A DNA stretch of 64,000 bases from Sulfobacillus sp. (GTDB taxonomy: Bacteria; Bacillota; Sulfobacillia; Sulfobacillales; Sulfobacillaceae). The position numbers and the translations under genes were made by a program. Location: positions 1 to 64,000 of the forward strand of contig DAIDDL010000005.1 of assembly GCA_027309085.1 (NCBI GenBank), written 5' to 3'. This document shows, in pieces, positions 17,375-26,326 of the stretch. Under the pieces are notes generated by a model. It worked only from the letters and a program-made list of their open reading frames with translations. It searched no databases and was not told the DNA's origin. The number at the start of each line of letters is the position of its first letter. Positions within the stretch are counted from its first letter, which is position 1.

Positions 17375-18964
17375 TCAGCCATGAGAAGGGCGGGAACGCT
17401 GGGTGGCCTTTGCGGGAATCGCATTCGATACCCACAAAGTGTAGTGGACGGAATCCAACAGCGCTTCCCACGAGGCTTCCAGAATATTCCTGGACACGCC
17501 GACGGTCTGGATGGTTTCCTCTCGGAATTCCGACCGGATCCATACGCGCACCAAAGCTCCCGTCCCGTCCCGCCCGTCAAGGACCCTGACTTTATAGTCC
17601 TTCAGCCGCAGGCCCTCAATCACCGGATAAATTTGGGTAAGGGCTTTGCGCAAGGCCACATCCAGCGAATTGACCGGCCCGTCGCCCTCTCCCACTTCCA
17701 CGAAGTGCTCGTTACCAATGACAATGCGAACCGTCGCCTCGGAAATTGTGCGCTGGTCCCTGGTGACTGATGCATGAAACCGATCTATCTCAAAATATGA
17801 CGGGATGTTCCCCAAAGACCGTTCCACCAGCAATTTCATCGAAGATGGCGCGTCTTCATATTGGTATCCGCGGGCTTCGAGCTTCTTCACGGTCTGCACC
17901 AATTCAGTGACGGTTTCGGAAGACGCTTCGAGATTGCGGAAATTGTACAGCAGATTGGATTTTCCGGCAAGTTCGGACACAAGAATGCGCCGGCTCTGGC
18001 CAACTGTTTCCGGACGGACGTGTTCGTATGCCTCTGGATATTTGCGGACGGCGCCAACGTGCACGCCAGCTTTATGGGTAAAGGCGTTATCACCCACAAA
18101 AGGTGCTGAGTCATCAGGCATCAGGTTAGTGATTTCCGCCACAGTGCGGGAGAGGCGGGTCAAATCTGTCAGCATGGGCTCGCGCCCGGCATGCATAGCC
18201 ATTTTGTAGACCAGGTTGGGCCATATGGTGCAGAGGTTGGCGTTGCCGCAGCGCTCACCGTAGCCGTTGATCGTGCCTTGCACCATGGACGCGCCGCTCA
18301 GGACGGCGGCAAGGGAATTGGCCACCGCCAGGCCGCTGTCGTTATGGGCATGGATGCCTAACGGCACCGTAACCGCGCTGCGCGCCTGATCCGTGAAATG
18401 ACTCAGTTCCTGAGGCAAGGTGCCGCCATTGGTATCGCACAGCACAATCCATTGGGCTCCGCCTGCTTCGGCGGCTTTCAGCACCTGCAAGGCATATTCC
18501 AGATCATCTTTACACCCGTCAAAGAAGTGCTCTGCATCGAAAATGACTTCGAGCCCGCGGCGGCTCAGATAATGAACGGACTCCTCTACCAGTTCCAGGT
18601 TTTCTTGCAGGGACAGACCGAGAATCTTGGTGGCCTGAAATACGGATGATTTCCCAAACAAAGTGGCAGCGGGGCACTGCGCATCCAAAATGGCCCGCAG
18701 GCTGAGGTCATCCTCCACAAAGACGCCGCGGCGGCGGGTGCTGCCAAAGGCTGTGATGCGGGCATGGGACATGCGGCTCTGTACCGCGGTGAAGAACGCA
18801 GTGTCCTTAGGATTGGAAGCAGGCCACCCGCCTTCGATATAGTCAAAGCCGAATTCATCAAGCAATTGGGCTATCTGCAACTTGTCCTCGACCGAAAGGC
18901 TGATGCCGCGCCTTTGGGTCCCGTCACGCAGAGTCGTGTCATATAATTGGATACGGTTTGTCAT
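17375..18964 (-). CDS. cimA: (R)-citramalate synthase
   Basis: An enzyme of the LeuA/HMG-CoA lyase-like family, 529 residues from ATG 18964. The N-terminal IQLYDTTLRDGTQRRGISLS motif, the catalytic TIM barrel with HAHNDSGLAVANSLAAV, and a C-terminal regulatory domain of about 140 residues with NSLDVALRKAL are all visible. The sequence pattern (DTTLRDGTQ and EGGWPASNPKD) matches the GSU1798-type citramalate synthase that condenses pyruvate and acetyl-CoA for threonine-independent isoleucine synthesis, rather than 2-isopropylmalate synthase. In-frame GTG 18979 and ATG 18976 are alternative starts sitting right on the AGGAAG site. No other branched-chain amino acid genes adjoin it. Confidence 0.85.
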   Translation of the reverse strand: MTNRIQLYDTTLRDGTQRRGISLSVEDKLQIAQLLDEFGFDYIEGGWPASNPKDTAFFTAVQSRMSHARITAFGSTRRRGVFVEDDLSLRAILDAQCPAATLFGKSSVFQATKILGLSLQENLELVEESVHYLSRRGLEVIFDAEHFFDGCKDDLEYALQVLKAAEAGGAQWIVLCDTNGGTLPQELSHFTDQARSAVTVPLGIHAHNDSGLAVANSLAAVLSGASMVQGTINGYGERCGNANLCTIWPNLVYKMAMHAGREPMLTDLTRLSRTVAEITNLMPDDSAPFVGDNAFTHKAGVHVGAVRKYPEAYEHVRPETVGQSRRILVSELAGKSNLLYNFRNLEASSETVTELVQTVKKLEARGYQYEDAPSSMKLLVERSLGNIPSYFEIDRFHASVTRDQRTISEATVRIVIGNEHFVEVGEGDGPVNSLDVALRKALTQIYPVIEGLRLKDYKVRVLDGRDGTGALVRVWIRSEFREETIQTVGVSRNILEASWEALLDSVHYTLWVSNAIPAKATQRSRPSHG

Positions 18965-19197
18965 CAGTGCAATCATCACTTCCTAAAGGTTGCTTGAATG
19001 CCAGCCGAGGATCAGGCATTAGGAAAATATGCTGGTTCCGTAAATTTTATCTCATTTGTGAATGAATATCAAAGCTTTCTAACAAATGAAGATGTCTGGT
19101 GGAAGGAACCATAGATGAAAAAGCCGCTGTAGTATACTGTTGTTATTTGATAATATTTGGTGTCTCTCGACAGGATCAGGTTCACTAAGGAGGATTT

Positions 19198-20154
19198 ATG
19201 AGTTCGATTTCGCACAATGGCCGCCGAATTCTTCTGGGGTCTGCGGCAGCGGGCGTCCTGATTCTGGTGCCGGCGGCTTATATGGCTGGAAGTATGGCAG
19301 AGATGAGTCAGGTCCGCCCGGTGCTGAGCCAGCTTGACCAGGCCCGCCAAGCGCTGGCGCGGCAAGAGGCCAATGTGCCCCAGGAGCCTCCGGCTCACAG
19401 TCCGTCCGGCATCCAACTTTCGTGGGGCGCCCAGCATGTGACCGTCACCTGGACGAGGGTAAAAGGCGCCGCGTCCTATGCAATATTCCGTGCTGAAGGC
19501 ACGCAAGCCTACCAGCAGGCCGTCAAAATTGGACAAGTCAGCCAGTCTGGAACGACGGTGACTTTTGTCGATGATGGGGTGACGCCGGGAACGCTCTACA
19601 CTTATTGGATCGCCCCTGTCAATACCGCGGGCCAGGGCCCCGTCAGCGCCGCTCTGGCCGCCCGCACGTACCTTCCCTGGCCATCTATTGTGGCTCAGGG
19701 AGAAAAGGCGGCCCGGACGGCCCAAGCGACGGCCTGGTCGCAGGGGGCTTGGGGACTGCTCCCTCCGAAAGGAACCACAGCGGGCACGGCCGCCTGGCGG
19801 GTCGGTGGGCAGTGGTACAGTGCATTCTCTTTCCCACCATCGGACCGGTCGTCGACATGGATGACCAAAAAGTGGACCACGTGGACGCTCGGTGGGCAGC
19901 AGGCCACAGTCACGCCGCAGCCCGGCAACATTTATGCGCTGAGCGGGGACCTCCCAACCGTGCGTTCCTTGCTGCGCGGCGCGATGACGGCTCAGGACAT
20001 GGCGGTGTGGGAGCGCTCAGGCCACTGGTACCATGAAGTGGTTGGCATGGGCGATTCGAGCTTTCCTCCCTATGCGCTGATCCTTAACCGCTATGCCCAG
20101 GCCGTGGCGCTGACTACCGGGCAGGGAACTGCCGCGGAATTTCCCGCCACCTGA
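19198..20154 (+). CDS. membrane-anchored fibronectin type III domain protein
   Basis: A 318-residue protein starting at ATG 19198 behind TAAGGAGG. Residues about 10-30 form a single N-terminal hydrophobic helix (signal anchor), followed by a short Gln/Ala-rich helical linker (SQLDQARQALARQEANVPQE) and, around residues 70-150, a fibronectin type III-like domain (IQLSWGAQHVTVTWTRVKGA through TLYTYWIAPVNTAG). The remaining 160 residues are Trp-rich beta-like sequence of no recognised family. It is likely exposed outside the membrane, perhaps for surface attachment or sugar binding. It is single-gene, between cimA on the other strand and a convergent unknown gene. Confidence 0.6.
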   Translation: MSSISHNGRRILLGSAAAGVLILVPAAYMAGSMAEMSQVRPVLSQLDQARQALARQEANVPQEPPAHSPSGIQLSWGAQHVTVTWTRVKGAASYAIFRAEGTQAYQQAVKIGQVSQSGTTVTFVDDGVTPGTLYTYWIAPVNTAGQGPVSAALAARTYLPWPSIVAQGEKAARTAQATAWSQGAWGLLPPKGTTAGTAAWRVGGQWYSAFSFPPSDRSSTWMTKKWTTWTLGGQQATVTPQPGNIYALSGDLPTVRSLLRGAMTAQDMAVWERSGHWYHEVVGMGDSSFPPYALILNRYAQAVALTTGQGTAAEFPAT

Positions 20155-20238
20155 GAAGCGAACAGATAGTCTTGTGCCGGCCCGGGGCCAGCGCGGTGTA
20201 TGTCGCAGCCGTGCTGGCCTCATTGCTGTCCTGTCAGG

Positions 20239-20598
20239 CTATTCCGGAAGGATGTTGGCAGAGGCCAGCGCTTTTTCACGTTCCGGCGACGGGCAGCGGA
20301 AAATCACCATACCACGCTCTTCACGCTCCTGGCTCTTTCCTTGCAGCACGATTTCCGCGCCGTCGGGAGAGGACAAGCGCAGCTGCCAATGGCCAATGGC
20401 GGGAGGCTTGCTTTCACCCTGGGGTGTCAGCAAGGCTTCCATGTACCATGAAAATCCCGGAGTCGCATGGCTGTATGGCAGATAATCCATTTTGCCCCGA
20501 TTAATATTGCGCAGAGCTTGATTGACGGGAATCAAAATGGCCGGGAGACCCGGATACCATGTTTCCAGGTAGGAAAGGGCGACGGGATAGGTGGTCAT
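20239..20598 (-). CDS. hypothetical protein divergent from the sulfur operon
   Basis: A 119-residue protein from ATG 20598, chosen because AAGGAGG (20608-20614) is nine bases upstream; GTG 20601 is the alternative. It has no membrane segment or signal peptide. The sequence contains a LETWYPGLPAILIPVNQAL region and a C-terminal RCPSPEREKALASANILPE tail, and I recognise no domain. It shares the A+T-rich intergenic region with dsrE3A and is transcribed away from it, so it might belong to the same regulon, but nothing in the sequence proves that. Confidence 0.6.
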   Translation of the reverse strand: MTTYPVALSYLETWYPGLPAILIPVNQALRNINRGKMDYLPYSHATPGFSWYMEALLTPQGESKPPAIGHWQLRLSSPDGAEIVLQGKSQEREERGMVIFRCPSPEREKALASANILPE

Positions 20599-20639
20599 CA
20601 CATTCTGCCTCCTTAAAGTGGGTGGTGTTGAAAAAAACC

Positions 20640-20776
20640 TTGGTATAGGAAAAGTCTCCCAACGTCAACGATAAAAGTTATTGTATTCACAAAATATGAA
20701 TTTGATTGTATTTTTAACTTAAACAATATATCATGAATCTAGACTAAAGTACTAGTCGTATTGAGCGAGAGTAGGG
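20640..20776. promoter_or_regulatory. AT-rich divergent promoter region of the sHdr operon
   Basis: About 130 bases are far more A+T-rich than the surroundings and contain TTGATT near 20703 and TATATC near 20728-20733, with spacing of about 19, plus other TATA-like hexamers. It lies between the divergent unknown gene and the 12-kb sulfur oxidation operon, and must hold the promoter of at least the latter. No operator palindrome stands out. Confidence 0.45.
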
Positions 20777-20791
20777 ATGGAGGCGAGTGCA

Positions 20792-21259
20792 TTGGCGCTA
20801 GACCGTTTGGCCATCATTGTTTCCAAAGGCAGTCTGGACATGGCGTACCCTCCATTTATCCTGGCGACCGCCGCGGCGGCCATGGATATGGAGTGTATGC
20901 TGTTTTTCACCTTCTGGGGTCTGGATGTAATCAACAAGGATAAAATCGACAGTCTGGGGGTATCCATTGCGGGAAATCCTGGAATGCCTACCATCGCGCG
21001 CGCGGCTGGAATGGTGCCTTTTGGCTCTAAAATGGTGTCGTTGATGATGCGCAGCCAATTTGCCAGCTCCGATGTCATGTCTATCCGGGAGTTTCTGACG
21101 GAGGCCAAGGAGCTGGGGGTGCATATGCTGGCGTGCCAGATGTCGATGGATGTGCTCGGCGTCAAGCGCGGAGATTTAGTCCCGGAAGTTGAAGATGTGG
21201 TGGGGGCGGCGACCTTTTTGGACTTCGCCCGGGATGCCAAAATCAGTCTCTTCGTCTAA
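20792..21259 (+). CDS. DsrE3A-type sulfur carrier
   Basis: A 155-residue DsrE/DsrF-like protein whose LAIIVSKGSLDMAYPPFILATAA start and late LACQMSMDVLGV motif match the DsrE3A subgroup; the Cys in ACQMS is the expected sulfane-sulfur carrier. These proteins accept sulfur from TusA or rhodanese and pass it to the sHdr complex in the cytoplasm. TTG 20792 is chosen because GGAGG (20779-20783) lies eight bases upstream; ATG 20777, five codons earlier, has only a weak site and overlaps this sequence. It is the first gene of the sulfur oxidation operon, 22 bases before hdrC1. Confidence 0.85.
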   Translation: MALDRLAIIVSKGSLDMAYPPFILATAAAAMDMECMLFFTFWGLDVINKDKIDSLGVSIAGNPGMPTIARAAGMVPFGSKMVSLMMRSQFASSDVMSIREFLTEAKELGVHMLACQMSMDVLGVKRGDLVPEVEDVVGAATFLDFARDAKISLFV

Positions 21260-21281
21260 GCTTTCTGAAGGAGGTCGGGCA

Positions 21282-21968
21282 ATGCCCTCAGATCTGTACA
21301 GAGAAGTCGCGCTAGAGGAAAAACAGAGATTATTTGATGAAGTCAAGGCAGACGCCCGGTACCAGGGCTATCTTTACGGCTGTTACGAGTGCGGCATCTG
21401 TGTGGCGGCGTGCCCGTCGGCCCGCTTTTATGATTTTTCCCCCAGGAAGATTACCCAGACCCTTGCGCGCGAAGATGTCGAGCTGTTCTATGAGCAGCTC
21501 AATGACGATGTGTGGAATTGCTCACAGTGCTTTTCCTGCAACCGCTGCCCACGGCAAAACAGTCCCGGGGGTCTGATTACGATCATGCGTGAGGTCGCCG
21601 TCAACAATGGGTTGCGTTCGATGAAAGAGGCTCTGGCTGGGTATACCCGGATCATCTACAAGATTATGACCACGGGGACACAGGTCTCGCCGGATATGCT
21701 GCAGGAAGACGCTTTTCCTGATTGGGGCCCCCAAGTCAAGACCGTGTCAGACAATCTTGACGTCTGGCGCCGAGCGCTTCCCCCTGAAACTCTTCACACC
21801 ACGGGGCTGTCGTGGCAGGTGGAAGAGAAAACCATGCATGAGCTGTACGCCATCTGGAAATTAACGGGCACTCTCGACATGATAAGCCAGGTGGACGAAG
21901 GACTGCACGACATCATGGAGGAGATTATGGACGACGCCCTGGAGGACAGCGGCTTGCGCGTAGATTAA
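21282..21968 (+). CDS. hdrC1: sulfur-oxidising heterodisulfide reductase-like subunit C1
   Basis: A 228-residue HdrC-type iron-sulfur protein. One classical [4Fe-4S] motif C34-C37-C40-C44-P is followed by a second Cys set, C80, C83, C86 and C89-P, in which the last spacing is two residues rather than the usual three. The helical C-terminal half contains no further cysteines. In sHdr complexes this subunit moves electrons between HdrB1 and HdrA. GAAGGAGG precedes ATG 21282. Next gene is hdrB1 after 58 bases. The order dsrE-hdrC1-hdrB1-hdrA is that of known sulfur oxidisers, not of methanogens. Confidence 0.9.
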   Translation: MPSDLYREVALEEKQRLFDEVKADARYQGYLYGCYECGICVAACPSARFYDFSPRKITQTLAREDVELFYEQLNDDVWNCSQCFSCNRCPRQNSPGGLITIMREVAVNNGLRSMKEALAGYTRIIYKIMTTGTQVSPDMLQEDAFPDWGPQVKTVSDNLDVWRRALPPETLHTTGLSWQVEEKTMHELYAIWKLTGTLDMISQVDEGLHDIMEEIMDDALEDSGLRVD

Positions 21969-22026
21969 AAAATCGGAACGAGTGAGCGGGTTGCTGACCG
22001 ACGCCTGGCGGATAAGGAGAGATGAT

Positions 22027-23226
22027 ATGGAGCCGTTGAATTTGCCAATTGCAGGGACAAAGGTCGAGACGGCCAAAGTGTTTGACCGGGATCCCGAGAC
22101 CGTCCGGGATGAAGATCTTCGCGAAGCCATCCGGGAACTGGGGCGGGAAGGCGAGTGGATTGTCCAGCCGGTTCCGGAACCGTATTACCTGGCGCCAACT
22201 AAGTTCGGAAGGGAGAAGAAAATCCCCTTAACCCATACATGGCACCACAAGAGCTGTGGACAGTGCGGGCATATTCCCGGGTACTCGACATCCATCTTCT
22301 GGTTAAACCGGGTTCTGGGGTTGGACTACTTCGACCCCCGTGACCAGACATCGTGCACGGCGTGGAATTATTACGCATCGGCAACGTCCAATCAAGCGGC
22401 GCAGGCCGCTGTGGCCATGAGGAATTTTTCCGCTGCCTATGAGACCGGATACTATCCCATAATCCACTGCGGCACCAGCTTTGGCCACTATAAAGAAGTT
22501 CGCCATGAACTGGTTCACGACGCCAAACTGCGGAGACAGGTCCGGGCGATTATTGAAAAGCTGGGCCGGCCCTTTGTGATGCCGGAGGAAATTGTGCATT
22601 ACAGCGAGTGGATGTATGCAGTGCGCCGGGATCTGGCCCAGCGCGTGCAGTTTGACCTGTCTCCCATTACCGCGACGGTTCATCCAGCCTGTCACTACTA
22701 TAAACTGCAGAGCGGCGACGCTATTTACGATCCGGAAATTTACGGGGGCCAGCGCACTGCCGCGGTGACGGGGGTGGTTCAAGAACTGGGAGCCCATGTC
22801 GCCGATTACTCGACCTGGTACGACTGCTGCGGCTTTGGATTCCGCCATATTCTCGTTCAGCGGGATTTTACAAGAAGCTTTGCCACACTCCGCAAGATTG
22901 AGGTGATGAAGGAAGAGGCTAATCCCGATGTGGTGCTCACGCATGACACGGGGTGTGTGACATCGCTTGATAAGAGCCAGTTTGCGGCCCAGGCGCATGG
23001 CCGCAATGTCGGGGTGCCGGTCATGTCTGAGTCACAGTTCGCGGCTTTGGCTATGGGCGCCCACCCTTTCCGGGTCTGTCAGCTGCACTGGCATTCCGTG
23101 GATTACCGCCCGCTGCTGCGGAAAATGGGAATCGATGTGGATAAGGCCTGGGCCGAATTTGAGGACGATGTCAGAAAAATAAAGAGTGGCGAGTTGGAGT
23201 ATGTCACGTGGGAGCATGTGCTCTGA
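22027..23226 (+). CDS. hdrB1: sulfur-oxidising heterodisulfide reductase-like subunit B1
   Basis: A 399-residue HdrB-type protein with CCG-domain cysteines: HKSCGQCGHIPGY and TSCTAWNYYASA in the first half, HPACHYYKLQSG and YDCCGFGFRHI in the second. These domains hold the non-cubane iron-sulfur sites where disulfide chemistry occurs in HdrB; the first CCG is degenerate (SCT), the second is intact. It is longer than methanogen HdrB (about 290), as expected for the sHdr B1 type. AAGGAGA precedes ATG 22027; an earlier in-frame start at 21982 lacks a site. In the proposed pathway this subunit oxidises sulfur bound to a carrier protein. Confidence 0.88.
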   Translation: MEPLNLPIAGTKVETAKVFDRDPETVRDEDLREAIRELGREGEWIVQPVPEPYYLAPTKFGREKKIPLTHTWHHKSCGQCGHIPGYSTSIFWLNRVLGLDYFDPRDQTSCTAWNYYASATSNQAAQAAVAMRNFSAAYETGYYPIIHCGTSFGHYKEVRHELVHDAKLRRQVRAIIEKLGRPFVMPEEIVHYSEWMYAVRRDLAQRVQFDLSPITATVHPACHYYKLQSGDAIYDPEIYGGQRTAAVTGVVQELGAHVADYSTWYDCCGFGFRHILVQRDFTRSFATLRKIEVMKEEANPDVVLTHDTGCVTSLDKSQFAAQAHGRNVGVPVMSESQFAALAMGAHPFRVCQLHWHSVDYRPLLRKMGIDVDKAWAEFEDDVRKIKSGELEYVTWEHVL

Positions 23227-23262
23227 CGGAGTCTGACCAATTGCGGGAGGATGGGTGGATCG

Positions 23263-24324
23263 ATGGCAAACACAGATACCGTGTTGATTGTCGGTGCTGG
23301 CCCGGGCGGCATGGAAGCCGCCCGGACGGTGGCGGAATTGGGGAAGAAGGTGCTGTTGGTGGAGGCGCAAGCCGAGATTGGCGGAACGCCCTATGCATCC
23401 TATGCAACCCTCACTCCCGATTTGCAGGAGACGGAAGCAGCGATGGGCCATATTGTGCGCGGCATTCGCCACAATCCGTCTATAGATTTGCGCGTGAACA
23501 CACGTGTGGTCAAAAGTGAAGGGGACATAGGGGCATTTCATGTCACTCTTGAAAATCCCGACGCCACCCAAACGGTGGTGGAAGTGGGGGCGGTTGTCAT
23601 CGCCACGGGATTTCAGCATTTTGACCCGGGACGTGAAACGCAGATGTACGGGTATTACGAATATGACGACGTCATTACTCTGGTGGACGCGGAAGCGATG
23701 TTCAAGCAAGGCAAAATTATCCGCCCCTCGACGGGGCAAGCCCCTGACAGCGTGGCCTTTATCCAGTGTGTGGGCTCGCGGGACCGTCAGATTGGCAATA
23801 AGTACTGTTCCAAAGTCTGTTGCGGAATTGCCTCCAAGCAATCCATTGAAATCAAGCGCATGCTCCCCAACGCCAAAGTGTTCATCTTCTACATCGATAT
23901 GCGGATGTATGGGTTCTGGGAGGATCAGATCTATTGGAAAGCCCAGGAAGAATACAAAGTCAATTACGTGCGGGGGATTGTGACCGAGGTCATCCGCCGG
24001 GGAGGCAAGCTTCTCATCAAAGGCGAAGATACGACCATGGGACGGCCAGTGGAAGTTCTGATGGACTTGGTGATTCTATCTGTCGGCATGGAACCGTCCA
24101 AAGGCACGGTGCAAATGTCGAAGATCTTTTCCGTTCCCCGGGAGGAGCACGGCTTCTTGCAAACGGTGGGCGGACCACTGGATACGGTTTCTACACCGGT
24201 GCCGGGAATATTTGTGGCGGGAGCTGCGGCTGGCCCGAAAGATATTGAAGACACCGTGTCGATGGGAGGGGCTGCCGCCGCCAAAGCTGTGGGAGCGCTG
24301 AACCGGCTGGCGCTGGAAGTGTAA
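23263..24324 (+). CDS. hdrA: sulfur-oxidising heterodisulfide reductase-like subunit A (FAD)
   Basis: A 353-residue flavoprotein with an N-terminal Rossmann motif VLIVGAGPGGMEAARTVAE, a second nucleotide region, and the Fe-S ligating FIQCVGSRDRQ and YCSKVCCGIASKQS segments in the middle. The C-terminal GIFVAGAAAGPKDIEDTV closes the FAD domain. Like other sHdrA proteins it is much shorter than methanogen HdrA and lacks the extra ferredoxin domains, in keeping with a non-bifurcating role. ATG 23263 is taken; ATG 23251 directly abuts GGGAGG and is less likely. The next gene starts at the last base of this stop codon. Confidence 0.9.
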   Translation: MANTDTVLIVGAGPGGMEAARTVAELGKKVLLVEAQAEIGGTPYASYATLTPDLQETEAAMGHIVRGIRHNPSIDLRVNTRVVKSEGDIGAFHVTLENPDATQTVVEVGAVVIATGFQHFDPGRETQMYGYYEYDDVITLVDAEAMFKQGKIIRPSTGQAPDSVAFIQCVGSRDRQIGNKYCSKVCCGIASKQSIEIKRMLPNAKVFIFYIDMRMYGFWEDQIYWKAQEEYKVNYVRGIVTEVIRRGGKLLIKGEDTTMGRPVEVLMDLVILSVGMEPSKGTVQMSKIFSVPREEHGFLQTVGGPLDTVSTPVPGIFVAGAAAGPKDIEDTVSMGGAAAAKAVGALNRLALEV

Positions 24325-25031
24325 TGAGCGCGCTAGTCATTGATGCGGAAGCAGTATCGGAATTTTTGGATAAGGCTGAACCACTGGTCGGCGAGAATGA
24401 CATCGGCCGGTGGAATCAGGTGCTCGCCCTGCGCGCGCGGACTGTTCCGGACGTGCTGCGCGACGATAGGCGCAGTCTGCTGGCGGTGCCGGCGACTGCC
24501 CGGCTGGGCGAGGAAGCCCGCCGCATCTGGGATGGATGCAAAGAACCTCTCAGGGAAGACATTTTGTGGCACCCTCACCACGCCATTGCGGAATTGGCAT
24601 CGATGGCGGCCCCGCCTTGGCTTTGGGATTGGGCGACGTTTTGGCTGGGAGCGGTGTGGCCGGGGGATTTTGTCTGGTGGCCGCGCTGGATGTTTCTTCC
24701 CCAAACCCAGACGGGAGCGGTGGCGCTGGTGCTTGCGGACCCCGCCTGCCTCGTGGTGGATACCCGCCAACTGTACGCCCAGATTGGGCAAGCGGCGCGA
24801 TTTACGGAACAGGTGATGGAAAGCTTGCACCGCATCCCGAAAGTGGAGCCGCCGTACCGCCACCTCATCGCGCTGGCAATGGTTTACACCGTATATCTGT
24901 TCACAATGACCTCATGGCGGCTAACGGAGGAGTTTACCCATGTGCTCCCGCCTTTCCCCAAGGTGGTGACAAGTCTGCTGGGCATTCGGAGATGGGAGGA
25001 CTATGGCATTGCAAAAGGCGAAAGCAATTGA
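24324..25031 (+). CDS. conserved sHdr-cluster protein of unknown function (Hyp)
   Basis: A 235-residue protein whose ATG overlaps the hdrA stop codon (TAATG). It has no cysteine motif and no known domain; Trp-rich hydrophobic segments WLWDWATFWLGAVWPGDFVWWPRW and a later helix ALAMVYTVYLFTMTSW are notable. A gene of this size and position is a constant part of sHdr clusters and is simply called hyp there, so it is a real component of unknown job. It also overlaps the following gene by 29 bases, which indicates tight translational coupling and probably fixed stoichiometry with HdrA and HdrB3. A scaffold or membrane-contacting function is a guess. Confidence 0.8.
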   Translation: MSALVIDAEAVSEFLDKAEPLVGENDIGRWNQVLALRARTVPDVLRDDRRSLLAVPATARLGEEARRIWDGCKEPLREDILWHPHHAIAELASMAAPPWLWDWATFWLGAVWPGDFVWWPRWMFLPQTQTGAVALVLADPACLVVDTRQLYAQIGQAARFTEQVMESLHRIPKVEPPYRHLIALAMVYTVYLFTMTSWRLTEEFTHVLPPFPKVVTSLLGIRRWEDYGIAKGESN

Positions 25032-26289
25032 ATTGGAGATAGCTGTTGTCGATGGCGTAGAGCTCAATGGAACATGGAACCGCATGTTTGAGCCCCGGGT
25101 CATCTCAGAGTACGACCTCTCGGTGTTGGAAGAGATTACGAATATTCCTGGCGCTGAATCCTTGGGCTATTGCTACCAATGCGGAAAATGCACAGCCGTC
25201 TGCCCCGTCGACAGCGTTGGTGACTATTCGCCCCGGAAAATTTTCCGGCGCACCCAACTGGGAATTTCCCTGCTTGACTCACCGGACTTATGGCTGTGCA
25301 CGACGTGCCGAAACTGCCTCAGAGTCTGTCCGAAAGAAGTCAACATGATTGACATCATGCCGGCAGTGCGGGAACAGGCAGTGCTGGAAGGGAAGGCCCC
25401 AGCGGAACTTCTGACCGCGTTTGAAAACACCGCGCGCTATGGAAATCCCATTGGGGAGTCTGCGCGCAAGCGGGCGGACTGGACGAAAACTGCAGGGGTT
25501 CCGGTGCCGGTCATGTCGCAAAAGAAGGCTCCGGTTGACGTTTTATGGTTTGTGGAGTGCTACCCGGCGTACCATCCTCGCGGTAAAGAAGCGAGCGCGG
25601 CGCTTGCCAGAATTTTTGCCGCGCTGGGGGTCGACTTTGGGATTTTGGGCACCGAGGAGAAATGTGCCGGCGACTCGCAACGCATGGCGGGGGAGCGCGG
25701 ACTCTTTGAGATGCTTGCCGAACACAATATCAAAATGTTGTCCAAATACCGGTTCAATGAGATTGTCGTGACCGACCCGCACGCTTACAACGCATTTTTG
25801 CACGAGTATCCCAAGCTGGGCGGGGAGTGGCCCGTACGGCATTACACCCAGTTTCTTGCGGAGAAGCTGGCTGGCGTGAATTTCGTGAAGGGCATCAAGA
25901 AGCGCATTACGTTCCATGACCCCTGCTATCTGGGCCGCCATAACGGCGAGTACGAGGCTCCGCGGTCATTGCTGAGAGCCCTTCCTGACGTGGAACTGGT
26001 GGAGATGGGGCACTGCAAACAAACATCGTACTGCTGCGGCGGAGGGGGCGGCGGGATGTGGCTCGACGGCTTTACCCGGGACTACGCCAGCGAGCGCTTG
26101 TCGGAGAGGCGGGTCAAGGAGGCCGTGGAATATGGGGCGGAAATTTTGGCGGTCAGCTGTCCTTATGAGGTGCCCCGCTTTGAGGATGCCGTGAAGTCCA
26201 CAGGCCATGACGGGCAGATTCAGGTGATGGATATTGCTGAACTGATGGCGTACTGTATGGGCCTCAATGAGGGTCTGGCCATAAGCTGA
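25003..26289 (+). CDS. HdrC2-HdrB2 fusion subunit (HdrB3-like)
   Basis: A 428-residue fusion. The N-terminal HdrC part has two classical [4Fe-4S] motifs, C57-C60-C63-C67-P and C99-C102-C105-C109-P. The C-terminal HdrB/HdrD part has two CCG-type repeats: the first is degenerate (ECYPAY and EKCAGD), the second intact (HDPCYLGRH and SYCCGGGGGG). In type I sHdr clusters these are two genes, hdrC2 and hdrB2; a fused gene followed by etf genes is the type II arrangement. GGAGG precedes ATG 25003 inside the previous gene. The C-terminal half resembles that of the membrane protein at 28.1 kb, showing they are paralogous modules. Confidence 0.85.
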   Translation: MALQKAKAIELEIAVVDGVELNGTWNRMFEPRVISEYDLSVLEEITNIPGAESLGYCYQCGKCTAVCPVDSVGDYSPRKIFRRTQLGISLLDSPDLWLCTTCRNCLRVCPKEVNMIDIMPAVREQAVLEGKAPAELLTAFENTARYGNPIGESARKRADWTKTAGVPVPVMSQKKAPVDVLWFVECYPAYHPRGKEASAALARIFAALGVDFGILGTEEKCAGDSQRMAGERGLFEMLAEHNIKMLSKYRFNEIVVTDPHAYNAFLHEYPKLGGEWPVRHYTQFLAEKLAGVNFVKGIKKRITFHDPCYLGRHNGEYEAPRSLLRALPDVELVEMGHCKQTSYCCGGGGGGMWLDGFTRDYASERLSERRVKEAVEYGAEILAVSCPYEVPRFEDAVKSTGHDGQIQVMDIAELMAYCMGLNEGLAIS

Positions 26290-26326
26290 CAAAGAGTGAT
26301 GAGACGGGAACAGAGGAGGCAGACTC

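Noticed and set aside
22303-22998. A 231-codon minus-strand frame opposite hdrB1, and similar long frames opposite emo and spoVA genes
   Set aside because: All are antisense shadows of strongly supported genes, with no start signals or recognisable domains.
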